Shown here: piece after piece, positions 52,901 through 61,443 of the stretch
How positions within the stretch are numbered: the stretch's first letter is position 1
Layout: each line of letters opens with the position of its first letter
NCBI RefSeq assembly: GCF_026340305.1
Contig: NZ_JAPEPI010000002.1
Location: 2,914,001-2,978,000, forward strand
Direction of reading: 5' to 3'
DNA length: 64,000 nt
DNA from: Streptomyces sp. NBC_01381
GTDB taxonomy: Bacteria > Actinomycetota > Actinomycetes > Streptomycetales > Streptomycetaceae
The notes under the pieces: model-generated
Seen by the model: only the letters and a program-made list of their open reading frames with translations
Told to the model about the DNA's origin: nothing
Database searches by the model: none
Translations under genes and position numbers: made by a program

Positions 52901-54298
52901 TCAGAGCGCCGCTTGCTCGGTGACCGGAAGCGGCGGTGCGGTAGCCGCGGGCTCCTCCTCGCCGTCCAGGGCACGCCCGTTCGTCTCCGGAGCCGCCACC
53001 GCCATCCATCCGACGGCCACCAGGACGGCCCCGCCGAGCACGGCGAACGTCAGCGGAAGCCCGAGCACCGGCCACATCACCGAACCGAAGAGCAGCGGCG
53101 CGAACCCGGTGAGCGCCCGGCTGACCGAGGACGCCCAGCCGAAGCCGCTGGCCCGCAGCGGAGTGGGGTAGAGCTCGGACACGTACGCGTACAGGGCGGG
53201 GATGGCCAGCTGCGCGAGGAAGCCGAAGACACCGATCGCCACCACCGAGCCGGTCGGCATGTCCCGCACCAGCGCGAACACCACCAGGGCGGCCGAGGCG
53301 ACCGGCGCCGAAACACCGATCAGCCACTTGCGGCCGACGATGTCGACCAGAGCGGTGGAGACCAGGACGCCGACGATGCCGACACCGCTCATCAGGGTCG
53401 TGCTCATGAACGCCGCGGTGTCCCCCTGGCCCTCCTCCTTCAGGATCGAGGGCATCCAGCTCAGCGCCGCGTAGTAGACGAGCATGATCGTGGCGAAGAG
53501 CAGCCAGGCGGCGGAGGTGATGCGCGGGCTGAAGCTCCAGATGCGGCGCAGTTGATCGGCCGCTGCGGCCACTCCGCGCGGGCCGTCGTCCGGCACCGGC
53601 TCGGGGATGACGTAGGGCTCCACGGGAGCGCCCGTCCGCGCCACCAGGTCGTCGATGACCTTCCGCGCCTCGGCCTCGCGCCCCTTCTTCGTCAGATAGA
53701 TCGGCGACTCGGGGATGCCGCGCCGGGCCCAGAACAGGAGCAGCGCGGGCAGCACCATCGTCGCCAGCATCCACCGCCAGTTGCCGTCGAGGGTCAGCAT
53801 CGCCGTGGAGACGAGCCCGCACAGGGTCACGCCCACCGGCCACCACGCGTCGAGCGCGGTGAGCACCCGGCCCCGGTACCTGCGCGGCGAGAACTCACCC
53901 ACCAGGGCGTAGTCCACGGGGATGCAGCCGCCGAGCCCGACACCCGCGAGGAACCGCAGCGCGAGGAAGACCGGATACGTCGGCGCGAGTGCGCCGAGCA
54001 CCGAGAACAGCGCGAAGATCAGCAGCGTGACGCTGAACGCCTTCTTGCGCCCGATCCGGTCGGCGACCGCGCCCCAGGCGACGGCGCCCACGGCCATCCC
54101 CACCAGGTTCGCGGTGGCGATGAGCCCGCGCTCGCTGAGCGAGAGGTCGAAGTGCTTGCCGAGGAGCGGCATGAGGAAGCCGTTCAACGCGATGTCGTAC
54201 GCGTCGAAGAGGTAGCCGAGGCCACCGATGATGAAGATCTTTCCCTGGACGTTCCATCTCCAGGGCAGTTCCTGAACGATCTGATCGCCTGTTTTCAC
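52901..54298 (-). CDS. MFS transporter, probable nicotinate uptake
   Basis: A 465-residue 12-helix transporter of the AAHS/sugar-type group: FDAYDIALNGFLMPLLGKHF, GAVADRIGRKKAF, RFLAGVGLGGCIPVDYALVG and ELYPTPLRASGFGWA. Its place inside the catabolic operon makes nicotinate or 6-hydroxynicotinate the likely cargo, as proposed for NicT in Pseudomonas. Confidence 0.85.
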   Translation of the reverse strand: MKTGDQIVQELPWRWNVQGKIFIIGGLGYLFDAYDIALNGFLMPLLGKHFDLSLSERGLIATANLVGMAVGAVAWGAVADRIGRKKAFSVTLLIFALFSVLGALAPTYPVFLALRFLAGVGLGGCIPVDYALVGEFSPRRYRGRVLTALDAWWPVGVTLCGLVSTAMLTLDGNWRWMLATMVLPALLLFWARRGIPESPIYLTKKGREAEARKVIDDLVARTGAPVEPYVIPEPVPDDGPRGVAAAADQLRRIWSFSPRITSAAWLLFATIMLVYYAALSWMPSILKEEGQGDTAAFMSTTLMSGVGIVGVLVSTALVDIVGRKWLIGVSAPVASAALVVFALVRDMPTGSVVAIGVFGFLAQLAIPALYAYVSELYPTPLRASGFGWASSVSRALTGFAPLLFGSVMWPVLGLPLTFAVLGGAVLVAVGWMAVAAPETNGRALDGEEEPAATAPPLPVTEQAAL

Positions 54299-54400
54299 GT
54301 TCGCTCCACGGAGTCGCGTCGGGGACGTTCTGCGGCGGTTGCGGGTGCCGGGTCTGCGTGGGGGGAGTGAGAGAAGGGGGAAGGGGGGAGGGGAGGAGGC

Positions 54401-55672
54401 TCAGCGGGCGAACTGGTAGGAGAACGCGCCGAGATCGGGGTCGTTGAGCGGGCTGCCGCCCCAGAGCCAGTCGTACGAGAGGTCGGACTCGCCGTCGAAG
54501 TCGCGCCGGAGCTTCTCGTCCCTGGCGCGCTGCTCGGGTCCGTCGGGGAAGTGGTAGAAGGTCTTGTTCTGCAGCGAGGCGTCCTGGACCATCCCGGCGT
54601 GCTTGGCGCGTCGGTCGACATAGCGGCGCAGCGCCCCGTCGATCCCGCCCGCCGTGACCGCGCCCAGTTCCTCGGCGAGCACGGCGGCGTCCTCCATGGC
54701 CTGCGACGCACCCTGCGCCTGGTAGGGGAGCATCGCGTGGCAGGCGTCGCCGAGCAGCGCGACCCGGCCGTCGAGCCACACCGGGTCGCGGCGCCGGTGG
54801 TAGAGCGCGAAGCAGGACACGTCCTCCTTCGCCTTGGACAGCATCGCCGGGACCCGGTCGTCCCAGCCGGGGAACGCGTCCACCAGGTCCTGCGCGGTGG
54901 CCGCGACGGACCACTTCTCGGCGACCTCGTCGGTGCAGGGCACACAGGCCACGATGTTCAGGAACTCGCCGCCGCGGATCATGTAGTGGACCAGATGCCG
55001 GTCGGGTCCGTACCAGATGGTGGACTGGTAGCGGTCGACCAGCCAGCGCGTCGCCGGGTCGGCGGCGATCAACTCGCCCGGAATCAGGGCGCGGTAGGCC
55101 ATCTCGCCGGAGAACTGCAGGGTGTCGGGGGCGCCCATGAGGTCGCGCACCGCCGAGCGGATCCCGTCGGCGCCGATGACGAGGTCGGAGGCGAACCGCC
55201 GCCCGTCGTCGGTGACGGCCACCGGGCGCTCGGGGTCCGTGCGGTCGAGCTCGGCGACCATGCTCGCGGTGTGCAGCGCGACGACCGGCCCCGGGCCCGC
55301 CGGGTCGACGCAGGCGTCCATCAGGACGCGGTGCAGGTCGGCCCGGTGGTAGTGCCAGTACGGCGCGTTGAACTGGTCCTTGCAGCGCTGCCCGAGCGAG
55401 GTCAGGCCGATGACACTGCCGTCCTTCCAGCGCCGCCGCACCTGGTCCAGCGGCTCGGTGTGGATCGCCTCCAGCTGTCGCCGCAGACCGAGGCCGAGCA
55501 GGATCCGGCTGGCGTTCGGCGCGGTCTGGATGCCCGCGCCGACCTCGCCGAGCTGCGCCGCCTGCTCCAGCACGGTGACGCGAAGGCCGCGCTGCCGCAG
55601 TGCGAGGGCGGCGGTCAGACCACCGAGGCCGCCTCCGACGACGGTGACTTCAAACGACTGGCTGGACGCCAC
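54401..55672 (-). CDS. nicC: FAD-dependent 6-hydroxynicotinate 3-monooxygenase
   Basis: A 423-residue class A flavin monooxygenase with dinucleotide motif VVGGGLGGLTAALALRQRG, DG motif (DLVIGADGIRSAVRD) and GD motif (VALLGDACHAMLPYQAQGAS). It would decarboxylate and hydroxylate 6-hydroxynicotinate to 2,5-dihydroxypyridine using NADH and O2. Salicylate- and hydroxybenzoate-type hydroxylases look similar, but the adjacent nicX and later genes favour NicC. Confidence 0.88.
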   Translation of the reverse strand: MASSQSFEVTVVGGGLGGLTAALALRQRGLRVTVLEQAAQLGEVGAGIQTAPNASRILLGLGLRRQLEAIHTEPLDQVRRRWKDGSVIGLTSLGQRCKDQFNAPYWHYHRADLHRVLMDACVDPAGPGPVVALHTASMVAELDRTDPERPVAVTDDGRRFASDLVIGADGIRSAVRDLMGAPDTLQFSGEMAYRALIPGELIAADPATRWLVDRYQSTIWYGPDRHLVHYMIRGGEFLNIVACVPCTDEVAEKWSVAATAQDLVDAFPGWDDRVPAMLSKAKEDVSCFALYHRRRDPVWLDGRVALLGDACHAMLPYQAQGASQAMEDAAVLAEELGAVTAGGIDGALRRYVDRRAKHAGMVQDASLQNKTFYHFPDGPEQRARDEKLRRDFDGESDLSYDWLWGGSPLNDPDLGAFSYQFAR

Positions 55673-55731
55673 ACTTCCTCCATCTTCCTTGTACGTATGG
55701 GCTGTTGGCGCGTGGGCTGTTGGCGTGCGGG

Positions 55732-56763
55732 TCAGCGCTCGGTGAGCCGGCCGCCCGTCACGACCTCGGTGTCGTCGACCGTGACCGTGCAGCCGCGCAT
55801 GGCGATGTCGAGGTGGGCGTACGACTCACGCCCGAGGACCGGGTGGGGTCCGGTGGACCAGAGGAAGTTCCCCGCGAAGGCGCGGGCGTCCATGCCCATC
55901 AGGTCGTCCTTGCCGTACATCGCGGTGGCGAACCAGTCGGCGGTGCGCATCAGGCCCCAGCCCATGTGGGAGAGGCTGCGCGCCCACTGGTCGTCGGCGT
56001 CCTCGAAGAACGTGGAGAGCAGTTCGGCCTCGGCGCCGCCCGACACCTTCTCGATCTGACCGCCCGCGATCTGCAGGGTCACCGGCTGACGCACGTACTC
56101 CTTGAAGGGCAGCAGGATGTCGCCCTCGGCGAGCACGATCTGCCCGTCGGAGATCTCCGGCCAGCACAGCACCATCGTGCTCGGCCAGTGGTCCCAGCGG
56201 CCCGGGTCGTCGGCGAAGCCGCACTGGAACTCGGGCTTGGACCCCGCGAGTTGAATGGTCAGGTCGGTGCCGGCGTCGGAAGTGACGCGCATGACGGAGG
56301 ACTGCTTGAGCAGCCGCACCCCTTCGAGCACCTCGTCCTTGTCCGCCTCCTTGGGGAGGTTGCGGATGAGGACGTCGGGCGCGTCGCAGACGAAGATGAT
56401 GCGGGTGCCCGCGCGCAGGATCTCCTGCTGCACCGGCGCGTGGATGAAGCCTTCGCGGGTGAGGTCGACGACCAGGTCGGCGGATTTCAGCAGGTCCTGT
56501 GCGGTGGAGTCGTTGAGCACGGAGACCAGGCCGGGGCCCGCTCCGGTGTGGGTGCTCGGCATCGGCGCGGGACTGCCGCCGGGCACGGTCGCGGCGATGA
56601 CATGGGCGCCGCAGGCCTTAGCGGCGCCGAACGCCGCCGCCACATAGTCACCGCGGCTGCCCGGCTCGGAGAGCACGACGACGTGCTCTCCTTCGCTCAG
56701 CTTGCACAGGCGCAGTTCACGGGTGAAGGCGTCGAGCAGATCGACGGACGAAAGATCGAACAC
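55732..56763 (-). CDS. nicX: 2,5-dihydroxypyridine 5,6-dioxygenase
   Basis: A 343-residue non-heme Fe(II) dioxygenase related in fold to M29 aminopeptidases. The iron ligands known in Pseudomonas NicX (H265, H318, D320) correspond here to H266 (SLSHMGWG) and H317/D319 (ESYAHLDIAM). The ring is opened to N-formylmaleamate. GTG 56763 follows AAGAAGGGA. It is the first gene of the operon. Confidence 0.92.
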   Translation of the reverse strand: MFDLSSVDLLDAFTRELRLCKLSEGEHVVVLSEPGSRGDYVAAAFGAAKACGAHVIAATVPGGSPAPMPSTHTGAGPGLVSVLNDSTAQDLLKSADLVVDLTREGFIHAPVQQEILRAGTRIIFVCDAPDVLIRNLPKEADKDEVLEGVRLLKQSSVMRVTSDAGTDLTIQLAGSKPEFQCGFADDPGRWDHWPSTMVLCWPEISDGQIVLAEGDILLPFKEYVRQPVTLQIAGGQIEKVSGGAEAELLSTFFEDADDQWARSLSHMGWGLMRTADWFATAMYGKDDLMGMDARAFAGNFLWSTGPHPVLGRESYAHLDIAMRGCTVTVDDTEVVTGGRLTER

Positions 56764-57148
56764 GGGGAATCCCTTCTTTCGGGCTGCCGGGGCTGCCGGG
56801 GCATGCGGGCATGCGGGCATACGGGCAGCACGACTCCGGACACATCGTGCGAGGGGTATGGGGAGCTATGAGGGCAGCGCAGGCAGGCCTGACTGGCCCG
56901 CCGTACAGGGTCTGAACTGCGGATACGAGGCGGTGGGTGACCGCCCGACTGAGATAATCCGAACACGTACGATCTTCCTTGGCAAGGGGTCGCGCACGGA
57001 GTTAACACGGGGGTTTCTCGCTGCTTCCGACGCTGCGAAAGGGGTTCCCAGCCGCGTTTGGATATGAAAGTGTCCTGCCAAATATCCGGGGGCACGCGTC
57101 GACCCGCTGGTCAACAGCGCTGCCTCGGCCTCGATCTGGGGTGAAGAA
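56764..57148. promoter_or_regulatory. divergent promoter region of nic operon and ROK regulator
   Basis: 385 nt between nicX (minus) and the ROK regulator (plus), which must hold promoters for both. It contains short tandem repeats (56781-56828) and an inverted repeat GGATAT/ATATCC (57060-57065 and 57082-57087) 62 nt before the ROK start that could be its operator. No clear NicR site was recognised. Confidence 0.5.
56781..56828. repeat. short tandem repeats upstream of nicX
   Basis: Two GGGCTGCCG-type units followed by three GCATGCGG-like units (the last GCATACGG), just upstream of the nicX ribosome binding site, where they form part of its mRNA leader. Confidence 0.7.
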
Positions 57149-58309
57149 GTGTTGCGTAACGAGACGCGGGGCCATGACCTCGCCTCACTGCGGCGGCTCA
57201 ACACGACGGTCGTGTTGCGTGCCCTGCACCGCCGCAGCCCGCAGACGCTCGCCGAACTCGCCACCGGCACCGGGCTCTCCCGGCCCACCGTCGAGTCGGC
57301 CCTCGAAGAACTGGCCGCGCACGGCTGGGCGGGGGAGGTCGAGCGCGACGAGGGCGAGCGCGCGCCGGGGCGGCCCGCGCGGCGGTTCCGGTTCCGTGTG
57401 GAGGCGGGCAGGGTCGTGGGCGCCGACATCGGGCTGCACAAGATGGTGCTGCTCCTCGCCGATCTCGGCGGGACGGTCCTCGCCGCGCACCGCGAGGACA
57501 TCGACCCGGAGCTGGGCGGAGCCGCGCGGCTCGACCTTCTCCGCAGGGGACTTGAAGGCTTTCTGGACGCGCACTCGGTACGTCGTGACACCATCCTCGC
57601 CCGCTGTGTGGGCGTACCCGGCGTCGTCGACTCCGGCGGCACCATCACCTCCCACGTCATCCCCGAGTGGTCCGGCGTCGGCCTCGGCCAGCTGCTCACC
57701 GACGGGGAGCCGGGGCACATGCCGGGGCACACGCCGGGGCACACGCTCGTCGAGAACGACGTGAACCTCGCGGTGCTCGCCGAGCGCTGGCAGGGCGCGG
57801 CCACCCTCGCCGGTGACGTCGTCTGCGTCCTGACCGGACACCGTGTCGCGTGCAGCCTCACCATCGACGGGCGGCTGCACCGCGGGCGGCGAGGCGGCGC
57901 GGGTGAACTGGGGCTTCTTCCGCTGCTCGGCATGAACACCGCGCAGGACGCGCTCAGTTGGAAGGGCGCCCGGCGCACGGGCGAGTCCGAGGTGGCGGCG
58001 CTCGTCCGTGCCGCCGACACCGGGGACCCGCGCGCCCTCGCCGCCGTCGCGGACTTCGCCGACCGCATCTCGCCGGGCATCGCGGCCCTCGCGCTCGCCG
58101 TCGACCCGGAGCTGATCGTGCTCACCGGCGGCGCGACCCCGCTCGGCGGCCATCTCGTACCGCTCATCGAGGAACGCCTTCGCCCGCTGACCCTGCACGT
58201 CCCGCGCATTGCCCTGAGCACGCTCGGCGGTCAGGGCGTGGCGATCGGCGCCGTACGCAAGGCACTTGACCAGGTCGAAGCCGGGCTCCTCGGGGGCCCG
58301 GCGGCGTAG
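57149..58309 (+). CDS. ROK-family transcriptional repressor
   Basis: A 386-residue regulator with an N-terminal winged helix (LASLRRLNTTVVLRALHRRS, TGLSRPTVESALEELAAHGW) and a ROK sugar-binding part (VVGADIGLHKMVLLLADLGG, ENDVNLAVLAERW, GGAGELGLLPLLG). A His-Pro-Gly repeat (GHMPGHTPGHT) sits just before ENDVN. It heads the broken sugar transporter locus and probably controlled it. Confidence 0.88.
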   Translation: MLRNETRGHDLASLRRLNTTVVLRALHRRSPQTLAELATGTGLSRPTVESALEELAAHGWAGEVERDEGERAPGRPARRFRFRVEAGRVVGADIGLHKMVLLLADLGGTVLAAHREDIDPELGGAARLDLLRRGLEGFLDAHSVRRDTILARCVGVPGVVDSGGTITSHVIPEWSGVGLGQLLTDGEPGHMPGHTPGHTLVENDVNLAVLAERWQGAATLAGDVVCVLTGHRVACSLTIDGRLHRGRRGGAGELGLLPLLGMNTAQDALSWKGARRTGESEVAALVRAADTGDPRALAAVADFADRISPGIAALALAVDPELIVLTGGATPLGGHLVPLIEERLRPLTLHVPRIALSTLGGQGVAIGAVRKALDQVEAGLLGGPAA

Positions 58310-58343
58310 GCCACCCGGAGCAGAAACCGAAGCGGAGGCGCGG

Positions 58344-59039
58344 ATGCGCAGGAGAACTCTGCTGTACGGAGCGATGGCGGCACCGCTGCTCGCCGCCTGC
58401 TCCGGTCAGAGCGAGAGCACGGACACCGGCGGCGGCCGCACCACCCTCTCGTACGGGGTGTGGGACGTGGCCCAGGTGCCGGGACTGCAGAAGGTCATCG
58501 ACGCCTTCGAGAAACGCAACCCGCGCATATCCGTGCGCATGGAGCTCACGCCCTGGTCGAGCTACTGGACGACCCTGAAGACCGCGATGCGCGGCGGCAC
58601 GGCCCCCGATGTGTTCTGGATGAACGCGGTCAACTTCCAGCTGTACGCGTCCAACGGCGTCCTGGAGCCGCTGAGCGGCCACATCAAGAGTGACGCCACA
58701 CCCGTGGACCGCCACCCCGCATCGCTGGTGAAGCTCTACTCCTACCAGGGCACCCAGTACGGCCTTCCCAAGGACTTCGACACGATCGGCCTCTGGTACA
58801 ACAAGGCGCTCTTCGACAAGGCGGGCATCAAGTACCCGGACGCGACGTGGACTTGGGACGACGTGCGCGACGCGGCCGCCGAACTCACCGACCCCCGCAA
58901 GCGGGTGCACGGCATCGCCGCCGAGATGGACCGCCAGGGCCAGCTCTATCCGGCCATCCACGGCGCGGGCGGCTATGTCCTCAAGGACGGCAAGTCCGGC
59001 TTCGGCGACGAGCGTTCCATCGAGGGCCTGCGCTACTGG
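58344..59039 (+). pseudogene. sugar ABC transporter binding protein, 5' part, disrupted by TnpB element
   Basis: The N-terminal 232 residues of a family-1 sugar-binding lipoprotein: signal peptide with lipobox LAAC, then YGVWDVAQVPGLQKVIDAFE, TAPDVFWMNAVNFQLYASNG and LPKDFDTIGLWYNKALFDKA. It stops at EGLRYW, where the mobile element begins. The continuation TDMINRSWSSPQSAM is found after the element at 60547. The reading frame passes into the element and tnpB without a stop, so a lipoprotein-TnpB fusion of about 719 residues is theoretically encoded. Confidence 0.9.
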
Positions 59040-59242
59040 GATCCATTCGCAGCGCTCGGTCGCCAGGCCCGGAGTGAGGCGAACCTCGTGACCGTGTCGC
59101 GGAGCGGTATGGAGAACAGGAGATCGCAGATGCGGAGCGGCTGTATCGCGCTCCCGGCGAAGCCGGGCAACGTTCTCCGCACTATCCGAGGGGACCGGGA
59201 TGAGGTGGGGAACGCGTGTTCCCTGTTCCGGCGTGTGTGCTC

Positions 59243-59256
59243 TGATCGTACGATCA
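59243..59256. promoter_or_regulatory. perfect 14-bp palindrome upstream of tnpB
   Basis: TGATCGTACGATCA lies 5 nt before the tnpB start codon. It could be a self-regulatory site or an mRNA hairpin masking translation. Confidence 0.45.
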
Positions 59257-59261
59257 GCGGC

Positions 59262-60503
59262 ATGCAGCTCCGGTACGCCTTCAGGTTGTACCCGGAGCCT
59301 GGCCAGGCCCGTGCGCTGGCGCGGGCGTTCGGGTGCGCCCGCGTCGTCTACAACGATGCGGTGCGCGCCCGCCGTGACGCCCACGCCGAGCATCGCCCCT
59401 ACCCTTCGCTCGGTCTGTTGTCCCGCGCTTTGATCACCGGGGCGAAGAAGCGCCCGGAACGCGCCTGGCTCGCGGAGGTGTCTGCGGTGGTCCTCCAGCA
59501 GTCCCTGCGTGATGTGGAGGCCGCCTACCGCAACTTCTTCGCCTCGCTGCAGGGGGAGCGCAAGGGGGTGAGGGTCGCCGAGCCGCGGATGAAGTCTCGT
59601 AAGGACAGTCGGCAGTCGATCCGGTTCACGGTGAACGCCCGCTGGTCGATCACGCCTGGTGGCCGGTTGAGCCTGCCGAAGATCGGGGCGGTGAAGGTCG
59701 CCTGGTCCCGCGCGCTACCGACCGTGCCGTCCAGTGTCACGGTGATCCAGGACAGTGCCGGCCGGTTCTTCGCGTCCTTTGTCATCGACACCGACCCCGC
59801 CGCCGACACGGCCCGGATGCCCGCCACCGGGCAGACGGTCGGCATCGACCTCGGCCTGACACACTTCGCAGTCCTCTCCGACGGTACGAAGATCGACTCG
59901 CCGCGGTTCCTGCGTCGGGCGGAGAAGAAGCTCAAGAAGGCCCAGCAAGACCTGTCCCGCAAGCAGAAGGGATCCAAGAACCGAGCCAAGGCCCGTGTGA
60001 AAGTCGCCCGCGCCCATGCCCAGGTGGCCGATGCCCGCCGTGAGTTCCACCATCAGCTCTCCACCCGCCTGATCGTCGAGAACCAAGCGATCGCGGTGGA
60101 GGACCTGGCGGTGAGCGGACTCGCGCGCACGAAGCTGGCGAAGTCGGTGCACGACGCGGGCTGGGGCTCCTTCCTGGCGATGCTCGACTACAAAGCCCAC
60201 CGGTACGGGCGCACCCTGACCACCATCGGCCGGTTCGAGCCGACCAGCCAGGTCTGCTCCGCCTGCGGGCACCGCGATGGGTCCAAGCCCCTCGATGTGC
60301 GGGAGTGGACCTGCCCGGCCTGCGGCACTGTCCATGACCGGGACGTGAATGCCGCTCGCAACGTTAAATCGGCCGCCGGACTGGCGGTATCAGCCTGCGG
60401 AGCGCCGGTAAGACCAGAACCCGTTCTGGCGCAGCGCGAAGAAGCAGGAAGCCACGGAATCCCTACCGCTGGCCGTGCCACGCAGCGGCACGGCATCGGG
60501 TAG
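59262..60503 (+). CDS. tnpB: TnpB RNA-guided nuclease (IS605 OrfB)
   Basis: A 413-residue protein with an N-terminal OrfB helix-turn-helix-like region (MQLRYAFRLYPEPGQARALA) and a complete RuvC nuclease: D196 (GIDLGLTHFAV), E280 (AVEDLAVSGL) and D361 (HDRDVNAARNV). The zinc ribbon CSACG...CPACG is intact. All catalytic residues are present, so the nuclease is probably active. ATG 59262 is the natural start although the frame is open from the host gene. Confidence 0.92.
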   Translation: MQLRYAFRLYPEPGQARALARAFGCARVVYNDAVRARRDAHAEHRPYPSLGLLSRALITGAKKRPERAWLAEVSAVVLQQSLRDVEAAYRNFFASLQGERKGVRVAEPRMKSRKDSRQSIRFTVNARWSITPGGRLSLPKIGAVKVAWSRALPTVPSSVTVIQDSAGRFFASFVIDTDPAADTARMPATGQTVGIDLGLTHFAVLSDGTKIDSPRFLRRAEKKLKKAQQDLSRKQKGSKNRAKARVKVARAHAQVADARREFHHQLSTRLIVENQAIAVEDLAVSGLARTKLAKSVHDAGWGSFLAMLDYKAHRYGRTLTTIGRFEPTSQVCSACGHRDGSKPLDVREWTCPACGTVHDRDVNAARNVKSAAGLAVSACGAPVRPEPVLAQREEAGSHGIPTAGRATQRHGIG

Positions 60504-60546
60504 GGACGGCCAGAATCCCCACCCTTCAGGATGGGGAGCAAGCCAA
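60400..60546 (+). ncRNA. putative omega RNA scaffold at the right end of the TnpB element
   Basis: In IS605-type elements the guide RNA overlaps the 3' end of tnpB and ends at the right element border, the guide being the flanking host DNA. The conserved terminal hairpin (60517-60536) is present here. Host sequence from 60547 (TGGACCGACATGATC) would be the guide. The 5' limit is a guess. Confidence 0.45.
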
Positions 60547-60727
60547 TGGACCGACATGATCAATCGCAGCTGGTCCTCGCCGCAGAGTGCGATGGTCGAG
60601 TCCAAGTGCCGAACCCTTACTGGCCGGAGAAGACCGCCATGGTTCACGACCTGTCCGCGATGGCCGGGCAGAGGTACGCCGTACCCGCGCTCAAGGGCCA
60701 CGGCGGCGTCGCCGTCCTGCCTCTCGG
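60547..60727 (+). pseudogene. sugar-binding protein, 3' remnant after the TnpB element
   Basis: Starts WTDMINRSWSSPQSAMVES, then shifts frame near 60600 to PNPYWPEKTAMVHDLSAMAG and VPALKGHGGVAVLPLGP. It ends abruptly at the junction with the permease remnant, so the C-terminal part of the binding protein is deleted. Confidence 0.78.
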
Positions 60728-61407
60728 CCCGACACCTGGAACTGGTCGAGCTTCGACGAGGTCTTCACCGTGTTGCCTTTCCGGGAGATGCTGGTCAACA
60801 GCGTGCTCAACATCGTGTGCCGGACCGTGGGACAACTGGTCTTTGCTCCCTCGCGGCCTACGCCTTCGCACGGATGCAGTTCCGGGGACGCAACGTACTG
60901 TTCGCGCTCTTCCTCTCCGTCCTCATGGTGCCGAGCTCGCTGCTTGTCCTTCCGCAGTACGACATCATCCAGCGGCTCGGGCTGCTCAACTCCGCGCCCG
61001 CGCTCTTCCTGCCCGGCATGTTCAGCGCGTTCGGCACGTTCATGCTCCGGCAGTTCTTCCTCTCGCTGCCCAAGGAGCTGGAGGAGGCCGCACGCATCGA
61101 CGGCGCGGGCCCGTTCCGCATCTTCTGGTCGGTCATGCTGCCGCTGGTGCGTCCCGCGCTCGCCGCGCTCGCCGTGATCACCGCCATGTGGTCCTGGAAC
61201 GACCTCCTCTGGCCGCTGATCGTCAACACCGACCCGGAGAAGATGCCGATCAGCGCGGGACTGACCTCCCTTGAGGGGCAGTTCGAGACCAACTTCCCCG
61301 TGATGATGGCCGGTTCGCTCATCGCGAGCCTGCCCATGCTGCTCGTCTACATCTTCCTGCAGCGGCACTTCGTGCAGAGCGTCGCGCTCTCCGGCTCCAA
61401 GAGCTGA
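60728..61407 (+). pseudogene. sugar ABC permease (MalG-type), 5' deleted and frameshifted
   Basis: Begins inside the gene at PDTWNWSSFDEVFTVLPFRE, runs to VCRTVGQLV, then a frameshift near 60840, and continues as CSLAAYAFARMQFRGRNVLF to the end with the EAA loop EAARIDGAGPFRIFWSVMLP. The N-terminus and a whole first permease gene are missing. The remaining open part would encode four or five membrane helices. Confidence 0.85.
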
Positions 61408-61443
61408 CTCCCCGTCCGGACATCTGGAAAGGCAACTCCCTTG

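Larger units (their letters stand above)
59037..60546 (+). mobile_element. IS605/IS1341-type element carrying only tnpB
   Basis: About 1.5 kb inserted in the binding-protein gene, precisely between the codons of RYW and TDM. There is no target duplication, as expected for IS200/IS605-like elements. The right end has the typical hairpin CCCCACCC-TTCA-GGATGGGG followed by GAGCAAGCCAA. The left end carries about 220 nt of non-coding sequence. No tnpA is present, so movement would need a transposase in trans. The ends could be shifted by three bases because TGG occurs at both junctions. Confidence 0.82.
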
